From Actinernus sp. WN-2022 (taxonomy: Eukaryota > Cnidaria > Anthozoa > Actiniaria > Actinernidae): a stretch of DNA of 64,000 bases. Positions within the stretch are counted from its first letter, which is position 1. The number at the start of each line of letters is the position of its first letter. The DNA is taken from positions 22,994,369 to 23,058,368 of the forward strand of contig JAOWCC010001751.1 in the NCBI GenBank assembly GCA_030867875.1, given 5' to 3'. Below, in pieces: positions 19,414-31,900 of this stretch. The position numbers were made by a program, and so were the translations under genes. The notes under the pieces are model-generated. The model did not search any database. It was not told the DNA's origin and saw only the letters and a program-made list of their open reading frames with translations.

Positions 19414-21194
19414 AGAGGGTTTGCACTCAATCCCCAGAGATTCAAATGACAAAGGACATGGCGGCCATGTTGGTGTACCTAACAAAAGAAGCTAATGAAA
19501 CGTACACCAACATGGCGGCTATGACGTCACGTGAAAATGCTCCATAGACCCTTTGCACGTGACGTCATAGCCGCCATGTTGGTGTACAGTTAACAATAGA
19601 TTCTTCGTTAGCTTCTTTTGTTCAATTCAATTCAATTTATTTACAAATACTATAAGGGAAAACGTACAGAAGACCAAAGCCAGAGGCTTAAATGGCTTAT
19701 GGTCAGTAGAGATAGTACAATATTACAAGTATTTTTTTTACAAGATGGAAAGAAAATCAAAGTGGTGAATTAACTAACAAACATACACACACAAAATAGC
19801 TATAGTTTACAAATTTAAAATAAATAAATAAATAAATAAACTGCTTATTGATATATACCTTATTGCCTGTATTTATAATTGACATTGTTGCCTGTATTTT
19901 TATTTTTTATTTTTTTTTGCAAAGAAAAACTAAATAATTATTAAATGATAACAGTGTGTATTAAAAAGTATAGACAAAATTAAGCTTTTATAAAACCATT
20001 TTTTTTAAAGTACTAGCGATCATGTAGGAAAAAAAAAAAGTTTCTTTCTGAAATTGCCAACATTTAAAGAGTTGCGAAGAGAGAGGGGGAGACTATTCCA
20101 AATAGTAGGGGCCTGTGAACGAATAGAAAATTGGTGTTTAAGAAATTGTTTATGGAGATTAAACCTTGAACGAGTAAAGTAATCATGACATTCATAGTTA
20201 AAAAGAAAAAGAGAAGAAAGAGGAGCGGGTAGTAGATTATTGATATGAGAAAAAACAAAGGATGATATTTGGAATTTGTAAATAGAAGAAATAGGTAGAA
20301 TGTTGAGACTGAGAAAGAGAGGTTTGGTGTGACTACGCAGAGGAGAGTGTGTAATAATACGCAGAACCTTTTATTGAAGTAAGACGAGGGGTTCAAAGTG
20401 AGAAGAATAGGTAGATGCCCAAATAAGGTTGCAGTAGTTGAGATATGGTAAAAAAAGAGCATTATATAAAGTCTTTAAAGTTTCGGAGGCCAGATATTGC
20501 CTGGATTTACAAATAACACCAATTACTTTAGAAATTTTATCACAGATTGTGTCAATATGAGGTTTCCATGAAAGATTTTCATGAATAATAATTCCTAAAA
20601 ATTTGGCATTTTGTACTCTATCAACCGAAGTGCCATTAATAATGATGTGTATACCACTGAGGTTAACTTTTTTTCGCCTAGGATGAAAAAAATGAATTTA
20701 GTTTTGTCAGGATGAAGAGTAAGCTTATTAGCATTAAACCAAGAAGAAACATGAACAAGTTCATGATTAACAATATCAATGAGTGAAGAAGGATCTTGGT
20801 GACTAAAGAAAATATTAGTATCATCGGCAAATAGGATAAATGATAGGAGCTTTGAAGAATTAAAAAGGTCATTGATATATAAAAGAAAAAGAAGTGGTCC
20901 AAGCACTGAGTCTTGTGGAACTTCACATTTGATGGTATTATATGAAGAAATATGGCTGTCGATTTGTACGAATTGTTGTCTATTATAGAGATAACTAATA
21001 ATCCAGGCTAAAGGAGTACCACGAATGCCATAAAATTTAAGTTTTTCGATCAGAATTATATGAACAACAGTGTCAAATGCTTTCTTTAAATCAACAAAGA
21101 TACCAACCGTAAATTCATTTTTTTCTGTACACCAACATGGCCGCCATGCCCTTTGTCATTTGAATCTCTGGGGATTGAGTGCAAACGATCTATA
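19414..21194. mobile_element. palindromic element interrupted by a LINE
   Basis: Outer arms 'gtttgcactcaatccccaga' and 'tctggggattgagtgcaaac' pair, as do 'caaaggacatggcggccatg' and its mirror near 21140. The interior repeats 'gtacaccaacatggcggc' in both directions. The LINE 19622-21126 lies within it. Shorter relatives occur at 36386-36540 and about 61370-61470. Confidence 0.7.
19622..21126 (-). pseudogene. 5'-truncated LINE with reverse transcriptase domain
   Basis: Minus-strand reading gives RT motifs in order: 'FVDLKKAFDTVVHIILIEKL', 'LGPLLFLLYINDLFNSSKLL' and the catalytic box 'FADDTNIFFSHQD', then 'WFNANKLTLHPDKTKFI'. Frameshifts break the frame. The 3' end is a (TTGAA)-type tail at about 19622-19640, and the 5' end is truncated inside RT at 21126. 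Confidence 0.88.
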
Positions 21195-22136
21195 GGCCAA
21201 TTCTTCCCACAAATAGACTACATCAGTTGAAAGATAATTTTAAACTTAGTAATCACCGAAAATTTGAGTTTGATATGTTAAATATTTATGGCTAAATTGA
21301 CTTTTCAAAACTGTAAAATGAGCTGTTCACAGCCAACATTCTTTGTAAATTTTAAAACTTTTAAACGCTCATTTCTCAAATATATTTATCATATCATTCT
21401 CAAATTTTCGGTGATTATCAAATGTGACAATCTCTTTCGATTTCTGGACTCTGTTTGTTCATATGTACGTCACTTGAAGTTTGATGTATGCTAATGAGGA
21501 ATCAACGTAAACAAAGATTCGCCAATTTCAACGTCACTGCATGCCGTACATTAACCGTGCCGTAAATCATTACCGTAACTTGCCCACTCATACAAAATCC
21601 GCTCTAATGAAGTTTACGTACGTGTATGGAGAGACAATAAGTTTTGATTACATTTTTCTGAGAAATCAGAACATGTGAGCTTAAAAAACCAGGCCATGTT
21701 CACACCATACCAGATGAGTTTTGTACCGGCACAATAAAAAATAACTGCTATAGTGTGAACAGGCAGGAGCGGAGCGGCACAAAAACCGCTCCAAAGTATA
21801 TAACTTTCAAGACCGGAGCGGCGCAACATCGCTCTGGCGTAATAATCGAGCCTAAAAAGCGTTTCAAAGTGTGAACAGGAGGCCTATCCGTTATGGTTTA
21901 CGTGACGGCACAAAACCTATCCGGTATGGTGTTAAAATGGCCTGAAATGAAGCCGGTCGACATGATTTCAAGCCAAATTCAGTCTTTCAGCCCGATTGGT
22001 TTGATTCCTGATGTCGACGACTGTTTCTCTAACGATGTTTGTTTGTTTCTTTTTTATTTTATATTTGTATTTAAATCTACATAGAAAATGTCTCCATGTC
22101 CTGCTATGGTATATACAATAAAAAACCAAGGTATGC

Positions 22137-22785
22137 TTTATATCAACAATAACCTACTTGTAGCGTTGACATATACACTTGTATTTGTCCGCGGATATTA
22201 TATGTTCCGAGAAGTGAACAGTTTCCGAGAGCAAAGCAAACAGTTTACGAGAGCGAGGCGAACAGTTTCCGAGAGCGAAGCGAACAGTTTACGAGAGCGA
22301 AGCGAACAGTTTACGAGAGCGAAGCGAACAGTTTACGAGAGCGAAGCGAACAGTTTACGAGAGCGAAGCGAACAGTTTACGAGGGAAAACATCAAGAAAA
22401 ACTACTGAGGTTCGGAAAACAGATAATGTCCAAGGACAAATATCAGTTGTTGTTTTTTCGCGCGCGAGCGTGCGATAACTTACGATTTCCTGCGATTTGA
22501 TTGGTTCCGGGAGCGGGTAGCTTTTTCCTATCTCTGACCACGGTCACGGTAACCAGTGCGCACGCTCTCAGTTCATTCAGTGGAGTTTGCTCAATAATTC
22601 GTCTCTCAAGTCGAAAGAGATAAAAGAAAAAAGTACATAATTTACCGGCTTAGGGTCGGTCCGTACAGACAAACACTCAGTCAGTACATTACAAGACCTC
22701 GGCCACAGTGTTTCTCTATACGGACCTCCCAGCCGGTAAATAACTATATATTCCAACGCTACAAAGTAGGTTATTGTCTTTATAA
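22137..22785. mobile_element. inverted-repeat element carrying a 22-bp minisatellite
   Basis: Arms 'caataacctacttgtagcgtt' (about 22145) and 'aacgctacaaagtaggttattg' (about 22755-22776) pair. Between them the 22-bp unit GAGCGAAGCGAACAGTTTAC+GA repeats about 8 times at 22210-22385. It begins about 80 nt beyond the RAP1 stop on the minus strand and may lie in that 3' UTR. Confidence 0.75.
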
Positions 22786-22865
22786 TACTTCAAATATGTT
22801 CGGTTCGGCTTTTACGGGAGCCCTTGCGCGCTACGCTTGGAGCAAATATGGCGTTCTAGACCCTG

Positions 22866-22996
22866 TTATAGTCCCTTGAGGAATGTTCTTCTTTCCAGAA
22901 CGCTAGGGCGTCCTCTGCTTTCACTTAGCTTCTTCATGTCTTTCTTGTCTCCGGACAAAATTATATCATCTTCTGCTGGCGTCCAGGGTTCAGTAT
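22866..22996 (-). CDS. TERF2IP: RAP1 exon 9: RCT C-terminus and stop
   Basis: Acceptor gttgttcttctgtctttag. Encodes 'DTEPWTPAEDDIILSGDKKD' and ends 'RRTFLKGL' at TAA 22868-22866, matching the human end ('PIWSRQDDIDLQ...RRIEFRKK'). The phase 1 join to exon 8 across a 4.7-kb intron is exact. Confidence 0.95.
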
Positions 22997-25900
22997 CTAA
23001 AGACAGAAGAACAACAGCAGAGTCAGTTCGCTCTGATTGGTTGAGTACGATCCGCCGTCCGCCAATAAGCGCCTGATTCTCATATGCCGCAGGCACGTCA
23101 ACGGCATTTACTGCAGGCATAGAGCAGATTTCGTATGAGTGTGACAACCTACGGCATGTCCGTAACCGTGCTGTAGCCGTGCTGTGCCGTAGTTCTGTGA
23201 TTTGATTGGATCAGCAGGACAAAAAAATGGGAAACCATTTCAACGTCACGGTATGCCGTACGGTAACCGTGCTGTAGTCAGTGCTGTAGTTTGTCCCACT
23301 CATACGAAATCTGCTCTATAGCGGCGATATCTGTTCTCATAGTTATATAACGTTGGCAAACCGCAGATACCACCGGCATGCATGCGAAGTTGAGATGGGT
23401 TCAACTTTGCACTCATGTCGCAGGCATGCGCGCCGGCGGTACCTACGGCTTACCAGCGGTAGAAAATTACTGACCTTGACGTGCCGGCGGCATATGAGAA
23501 GTGCCGGCGGCATATGAGAAATGCCGGCGACGAAAACTCGTCTAAATATATCGCCAAATTTTCAAAAAAAAAAAAAAAATCCCATAATAATTCTCCAGAA
23601 GTTCTAAATATTTCTTATATTGTCGCCCCAGTGAAATCCTAATAAGGCCAGATAAAATAGCGTCCCCGCCCGACCTGAGAAATGTCCCCGACCTCTAATT
23701 TTTTATATTTTTTATTTGTCATAAAAAACTTTAGAAAGTGTAAATGCGCCCGCGAACACCAGACCCAGACCCCTACATGTACCACTTAAAATATGCGCCG
23801 GCGCATTAAATATTTTAACATCGATGCCATTTTGTTTCTACGACACGAGGTGATGAACACGAGGTGAGTGAATAATGTCTAGTCAAGACAAAATAAACTT
23901 CACATAGAAAAAAAAAAATCCCTCCCTACCTGGAAAAATTGAAATGGGTGGACGCTAAACAATTTTTTTTTGTATCTGGCCTAACTGTCAAAAAGGTGTA
24001 AAGTAAAGTAAAACAACTTTATTTAAAGTTGGTAACTCGTGACAGTCTGTGAGACTGATAAACTTGAGGCCGACGTGAGACCTACGATTTTACGTCCTTA
24101 TCCGAGAAGACATGAAGGTCTAACCATTTGTAGTTGTTTTCACAAAGACAGCACCTTCTATTCAGTTATTTTAAGACCCTGAGTGTTCATCCGGCCGGGG
24201 TTTGAACCCACGACCTCCCGCTCAACATACCGGAGCTTAACCACTGAGCTAACCGGGAGGCGGTTTGCAAATTTACAACATCGACCTCGTACCCAGGAGA
24301 CTGTACGCGCCTAATCCAAAATGGCGTCGTAAGAACCCTGGTACAGGCTGGTCACATGACCCAATCTTAAAGTAAATGCACTGACATATTCTCACGTGTG
24401 GGTCGTGTGAGGCATACTGAGAAGCAAGCAAGTTGCATGGCACTACCCAACACACGCTACGACGTAGCTCAGCAGCGTCTAACACGAGCGAGCTAAAGAG
24501 CTGCTTTAAACCCCAGCCACCACGCTAACACGTGTGGGAGCTGGAGAAGCTCTATATTTCTCAAAATATTCCGGTATTTTCTCAATCTCTCCTTTTTCTA
24601 AATAAAATGTATCTCCGAATTCTCCAAAAATGTCCACATATTTGCAGCTAAGCCTAGCTTACAGCATATGAACCAAACTTAAAATTGGTAAAATTGCGAT
24701 TCGTCCCCTATTCAAGCTTGGCTGTTTTCGAAATCTTTCTTCTACGGCTTGAAAATCCGATTTAAAACGTTTATTGCCCACCTTTCTCTGCAATTAGTAC
24801 ATTAGTGTTACTGATGTACATGTACTTTCTAGATAAGGCATCTCAAAAGAACAGCTTTTCTGTTGACTTTTCTAACGTACTTGCGAGTGAGATTTCAAAA
24901 TATTCGCATCCTTTGTACGTGAAAAGAGTCTGCTTTTTGGTCGAGGGTCGGGAGTCGAGTGTACTATGTCGAGGGTCTCTTTTTCCCTCATTTTTTCCCC
25001 CTAATACAGTAAAAACCCGCGTATAAGAACCTAGTGATTTAAGAACCTACAGGCTGAAATTGGGCATTTTAATACCCAAATATATAAGATATATAAGCCT
25101 GGCAAAGAAAAATAGGTTCTTATACAAAAAAACACTCTTATTTTATAGCCAAAATACTGGATTTTAATTGTTAGAAATTGTGAAATTTCTGAGAAATACC
25201 ATGAAAATTATTTGTTTAATACAGTATAGTACAATGAAGAAACTTCAAAATTGAAAATCTTTTAAATACAGAGTATAGAATACTGTATAAAATTATACTG
25301 GTGTAGTCTTGGGACTTGAATTGTATAGTGCCCTGACTTTTGCTCAATGTGAAATACACATTACTATGACAACTCCTACAAATAAGAACCTACTAAGAAC
25401 CTAATCAGCCTGACTTCGGAAAAACTACCCCAAAATATAAGAACCCATTCAGCCTGAACCCAAAAATTCTAGGTTCTTATACGCGGGTTTTTACTGTATT
25501 GCGAGGGCAATAAAAATTATTAGAAAAGTATTTTCACATTAATACGGTTAAGAGAACTTTGGAGTCTGTAGTTTATCAAACACGGCTTTGACAGCTTAAA
25601 TGTTTGTAAGTTGCATACGGTTTCAATTTTGAAGTTGCGGTATGAAGCTTTTCTTTTATAGTGGTGAGCACTAAACTACAAAATAATATATTCAGCTAAA
25701 CTGTCAAAAATGTGGGAAGAGTGAACCGAATAATGCATACAAGTTTGTAATTTTTGGAATGACCCGTCAGCTGACTTTCTTACGCTAATTTTCATTTAAT
25801 TAAAAAAAACTCAATAAGACGGACCCGTTGAAATAAGATGTACAGTCACTGAGTTTTTAGCCGCACTATAATGAAGGAAATGTTCCTCTCCCTTTTTCAC

Positions 25901-28900
25901 CCTTCGGGATTCAGCATTGGAATTTCATATTCAGAACAATCAAGCAAGTAAGCAAGCTTTCAGTTTTCTCTTGTTGTGATACTAAATTGTTGACGCTAAA
26001 GTTAAATAATAAGTGGAGGAAGCTTCATACCGCAACTTAAAAATTGAAACCGTATGCAACTTACAAACATTTAAGCTGTCAAAGCCGTGTTTGATAAACT
26101 TTCTCTTCACCGTATTAATGTGAAAATACATTTCTAGTAGTTTTTATTGCCCTCGTAATATCAGGAAAAAAAATTGAAGGAAAAAGGGACCCTCGACATA
26201 CTACACTCGACCCTCGACCAAAAGGCAGACTCCGTGGAAATGGCTTACCTGTCAATCACTTTCACACTTATCGTTTCCTTTGTGGTCGGTCTCAAAAATC
26301 AGTCTCTTCGATCCTGTAATATTAGAAGCTCAATCGGCTGTTGTAGAATCATTCGAAAGCTCAAAAAAATATTTCAAATCGTAAAACACTTTTTCAACTA
26401 TATACCTACGTTTAGCCTAAGTATTTTCTCAATGAAACACAAGAGAAACTGTTCGCCGAGTAAGAAAGATTGATCTCCAAACATTAGCTGAAACGCCGTG
26501 GATCAAACTAGGTCAGACACATTTTCACAACAATCTAATTTCTTTAGCCATTCAAGTGTTTGCAAATCGACCGGCCACGAAGTTCGGTTATTCAAGAGAT
26601 CTTTCTTTACACTCTTCAGAAAAAGATAAATTTTAAAGTGTTACCGGATTAAAGGAAACAGAATGAGCGTTGTTTATTATAACGCAAGAGCTTCTCCTTT
26701 AGGGGCCGACCATTTGACTTTTGAGGGGGGGGGGGGGGGGGGGGGGGGTGGGTGTTCTTGTCTGTGCTCGTTTTTTTTTCTTTAGCAGTGTTGTTGCAGG
26801 AATTTTATTTTGCGAAAAAAGCGGAGCCAGAACAAAGCTTTTCCGCTTGCAGGATATTTTTTTTCAAAAACACCCACCCCCCCTCAAAAGTCAAATGGTC
26901 GGCCCCTTAGCACGGGTACAAGTTATCACTTGACGGCTATTTTAGTAAATAGTGACTATTACACTGCGCTTTTCAATTGACAATATTCATGAAGGCATCA
27001 GTCGAGGTCAGTTGTCCCAACTTGTCACAGGAAGAGAAAAACATCTACAATCGATGGCGGAAAATAACGTTAATCTCCTTATGACACAACAGTGCGGTAC
27101 GACAGAAACATTTCTAACCGAATCCAATTTTGCGATCTTTGGGACAATTGGCCTCGCTCTGATACCATCGTTACCAGACTTCCTTCCGCGCGTGAATGAG
27201 ATATGAGTAAGCCAGGTGAGTAATAGCTGTTATTACGACTGAGCCAAATACCATGAAACGGTCAGCGGTTTCACCCATCTTATCGGGTCATCGACTCGTT
27301 TGAGGCTTTTTCAGCTTTGAGCTTGTTTGAGTGAAATTTTCCATGAAATATCGTAGTGTTACTCTACTTTATCACACCTGTCTCTTCATTCGATGCACTA
27401 GTAGCGATTGCAAGACGCTGAGTGGCCTAAGCATGGACTAACCGATTTCATAAGGCTGAATGTTCAACGTGACTCCATCTCTGTACCATTTTGAAATGGT
27501 TGACCCGAAAGCCTCGTTTTCATGAGGACTGATGGGTGAAACCGCTTACCATTTGGCTCAGCCGTAATAACAGCTATTGCTAGAGAAACAGGGCTACATG
27601 TACTATCCGAACGACGAGAAGTCAGGCTGTTATCATTCGCGCGCTCGACTGATTTTCTGGTAAAGAACTAAGACACGTACGTATTAATAAACTTACCGTC
27701 TTCAAGAAATCCAGTTGTAATATAGTTTTTTGCTTTTTCGAATGATCCATTTGACACGTAGAGTGCGTGTATCACTTGACACTTCGTCAGTCCAAGAGTG
27801 TCTTGTATTTTCTGTTCAAACAATTGGCAAGATACAAAGATTTGTTGCTGCATGGCATGGATTTAGTTTCTATTTGCCTCTACAGGCGAAGTTTTATGCA
27901 CCATTCCCGTCGTCGTCACAACTATGCATAGAAGTTGCATTAGCTGTAAAATAACGCTGATCATGGGCGTCGCCAGGATATTTTTAAACAACAACAACGA
28001 TTTATTCAAACTCTGTAAACAAAACGATGATTTTACAATGAATTAGAGTTGACTAAAATAGAGTGCTGGGATGCCAGAAATATAGATTATGGCCCAACCG
28101 TGATGCTTAGTGGCCTTTTCTCTTGTTTTGTTTATTTCCGCTTCGTGAACAGAAAAACTACAAAACAACTTCACAAAAACATATTCAAACTGAAACTGTC
28201 ATACAAAACAACACGACTGCAATGATTTTGGAAGACAACTCGTACTATTGCTACTATTGGCGCAAACTATTTCTCCGAAGCTTTTTTTACGCTTTTCTTC
28301 AAAATATCAGAAATTTTATATAGTGCATTAATCATACGTGCATTACAATATTCGCGTCCGAATTGTATGGGATTTACAATGGAAGCGCTCGCCATTGTAA
28401 ATCCCATACAATTCGGTTGCTCGTATTGTAAACAGTACATAGCTACACCCTCGCAAAGCATAACGGTCGACAAAGGGCTTTAAATATTCGTATTCGAGAC
28501 TAGTCACTTCTATAATATCAACTATATTCACAAGAATACGAATAAACGAAACGAGAATACATATGCATTCAAAGGGGCACTGCCAACCACCCAATGATAA
28601 AATGTCTGGATCAATCACGGTTTCTGGGAAACCCCCACCCCTCCCCCACACTTCACCCTAACTTTACTGGTTAATCATTAATAGAACGATGCAATCCAAG
28701 GGAGGGGTGGGTGGGTAGTTTCCCAGAAACCGGGATTGAGCCAAATTTCTCATGAAGACAACTATACTCGAATTAGCAGAGTTGTTTTCCAGGAACATGT
28801 ATACTGTCTGGAGAAAATGAGAGACAATTTTGATGGAGGATGCAAAAGATTTAAGTGGATGAAAAATGTTGCTTTAAAGAAAAATTTAGAGCAACTTGAA

Positions 28901-31900
28901 ATCGGTTCACTGTAACCGAAATACAGTTTCTTGAATAAACGTAAGTAATCCATTTTAATCTTTGCCATCCTCTATGGAAAAAGTTTGAAAAGCAAATCAA
29001 GACATTGACTGGGTATTTCTCTTCTATCTGAGGCTATTATTTTTGTAACTTTGCTTTAATGCGATTAACCGCTTTAAATACAAAGCGACGAACTGTGGTT
29101 TTTCAAGCATTTTCAAGCATTTACTGTAGCCTGGTAGCGGCTCTAATGCGTAGTTTTTTTGCTAATTTGTTTTCGGATTGGGCTACCTGTGGCATGCGGT
29201 CAAAATGGGGAAGGAGGGGGAGGTGAGGGGAGAAAAGGAAATAAGAGCTCTTATTTCCTTTTCTCCCCTCCCCCTCTCCCTCCCTTTTCTCCTCACCCCA
29301 TTTTGACCGCATACCACAGGTAGCCCAATCCGAAAACAAATTAGCAAAAAACTACGCATAAGAGCGGCTAGCAGATTACATTTACTGTAACTATTACACT
29401 TGTAGAAATTATGGTATTTAGAGGACATAACAAGAAGTACTTACCAAAATTTCTTCATAAGTTTCAAATAAATCCTCAAACAAGTCAAAGAAGTGCTGCT
29501 TTTCTGAAGTCAGTCCATTCCTTGCATCCATAGATCGAGAGGATTCGCTGTCATCTGATTCACTAAATAGTCTCTTTGTACATGCCTCCTGTCTACTCTT
29601 CTCTGGGTGCGCGCGTGTGCTGGACTTGCCATTGCTAGTGGCAGTTTTCTTCGCAGACGATGACCTTGTGACTGGAATTCTCGCTGTTGTTTTGACCGCG
29701 AGGGCAGACGTTGCAGTACTCGTGGTGACCCCACGGCTGCACGAGTCGCTATCACTCGATGACTTGTTCGACGAAGGACCGGCAGTGTCAATGTGATCAT
29801 CGTAGGTCCTTTTTTTGCCTCGTGTCTTCTTTTTACGAGATTCACTCTCTTTATTCTTGTCCGTCTCGGATTCGTCATCAGTGGCATCTTGTGTATCATC
29901 ATGACAATCCTTAGTTGAGGTGTTATCATCATCATCGCCCTCATCACTAGTTTCATCAACGTCACTACTCTCCTCCTCCTCCTCTTCTTCACTCTCCTTC
30001 TCCTCCTCTTCTTCACTCTCCTTCCTTTTCTTACCATGCCCATTACCCTTCGTGGACGTTCTGGCCACGCGTTTCCCGCCCAAGCCATTACCACTCATAT
30101 TATCGCCAGAACTGCTGGATTTGGCTTTCGATAGCCGCTTGTGGCGAGGAGCCACTATAACGACAAGCGAGTAACAATCCTTATAAGCCATACAATATAG
30201 AGTTTTACGCGCTACTTAAATGGACATACTACGAAATACATAACCTAATTATTACTTGTGTAGGAAATCTAATTATTACTTGTGTAGAATTCCGACATGA
30301 TTCCTACGGTAACGTCATATTCGCACCAACAATACCTAACCCCTAACCTTACCCTAACACTAATCCAGGGTTTAGGGCTAATCCCACATTGGTTGTAATG
30401 GAAGGAAAATCCTAAAAGTAGGATAATCCTTTATTATAAAAATATGTTACACGGCTGTGACGTCATACGATTAGCATATTCAAGATGGCGGTCTGACATC
30501 ATGATGCCTACTTGAGCGGTGACAACTGAGTTCCTTAAATCATTCATTAAACTCCGTCGCCATTTAATTTCAACATAGACAGTGACCAACTCGAAAGCAT
30601 ATGCTACTTTGGTCACTGTGCACATATTCTGCAGCTTTTCTTTAGTTATACATCCTTTTTTTTGCTTTTTAATAACATATTTAATATATGTAATATGCAC
30701 TCTATTATAATGTAATTTAAACAGTGCGGTGAAACATTAAATAACTGAAAACTCACACCTTCATGTCACGCATGTCTCGAACATGCCAAGTCATATAAAA
30801 ATATATTTAAACAGCACACACTTACCCGTCTTGAGTTTCTTGATGACTGCAACACTCAATTTTTCTTTTTTTGCAGTTTTTGTTGGACTTTCCATACACT
30901 TCTTGAGGACATCTTTATAGTGGCTTTTCATCGAGCTCCAGCTATGACTGGTAACCTGAATAACATAACATGAAGGGGCAATGCCAGTGAGTAGGTTGTT
31001 CTACTTCATTCTACAGAATCTAGAGCTAATATTGCTGACAGAAAAATGTGATGAATTGTTTGGGTCGATTTTCTATTTTAAAAAACTCGGCTTGAAGACT
31101 CGCATATTTTTTAATGTATTCCTCAACTACTTTTTCCTCTACTAGCTGTGGATTGACAGTTTGCATAAGAAAGGCAAGAAACTTAAACGTTGGGAGCTCG
31201 GAAAAGAGGTAGAGTTATAAAAATATTCTTCAATGTTTCGGCTTTTTCCAAAAAATTGAGTCAGTCTTAAACCTTACATATTAATGTTTTTGATTTTCCC
31301 CCAAAAATGGGTCGGTTGGGCGATGGTAAATGAAACATTTTATTGGGATGGCCTTACAGTAACTATGAATTCTCAGTGCATGGTTATCTGCTTTATCTTT
31401 CCTTTCATTATATAAATAAATAGAATGGTTTATTTTATGTTGAAGATACAGGAAGCCGTTACCGGGTCTCCCAAGCCAGATGCTTATATATTTAAGTATA
31501 CCGACGAACTCGAGAGTCAAATTGGAATTTAGGTTGGTTTTTGAGGAGGGAGGAAACCGTAGAATCCAGAGAAAAACCCTTGGAGCAATATCGAACCTGG
31601 GCCACAGAGGTGAGAGGCGAAGCGCTTAACCACTGCACCACCCTGGCTCTCCCTTCATTGATAGATTTCAGTCAAAAAATGTGAAAAACATCTTTCAAAC
31701 ATACATGTATCAGTGCATAGTCATTGCCTTTGTGAGACTGACTTACACACTACACTAGTTTTCAAAATGTATATTTGTGCTGAACCTACAGTTACTATCA
31801 CGCCAAGGTCACACTTGATTAATTTAAATAGGCAAGATTCGTTTTCTCATGAACAAGCTGAAATAAACGAATTTATATAATATTCCTCATATTTTGGGCC

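Larger units (their letters stand above)
17136..22865. other. intergenic region between convergent genes
   Basis: It contains the hairpin at 17222, a tRNA-like segment near 17370-17435, MITEs at 18250-18640 and 18888-19220, a palindromic element split by a LINE (19414-21194), a MITE end near 21571-21605 and the inverted-repeat/minisatellite element at 22137-22785. No host exon was found. Confidence 0.7.

Noticed and set aside
22088..22408. 106-codon frame with repeated 'RERSEQFTR'
   Set aside because: It is produced by the 22-bp minisatellite, where every frame is open; there is no splice or start support.
24195..24262. A functional tRNA gene on the minus strand
   Set aside because: Boxes A and B are good, but the acceptor stem does not pair and a long SINE body follows.
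29510..30094. Arginine-rich 194-codon frame on the minus strand
   Set aside because: It is an overlapping alternate frame of RAP1 exon 7; the Glu/Ser-rich frame joins neighbours in phase.
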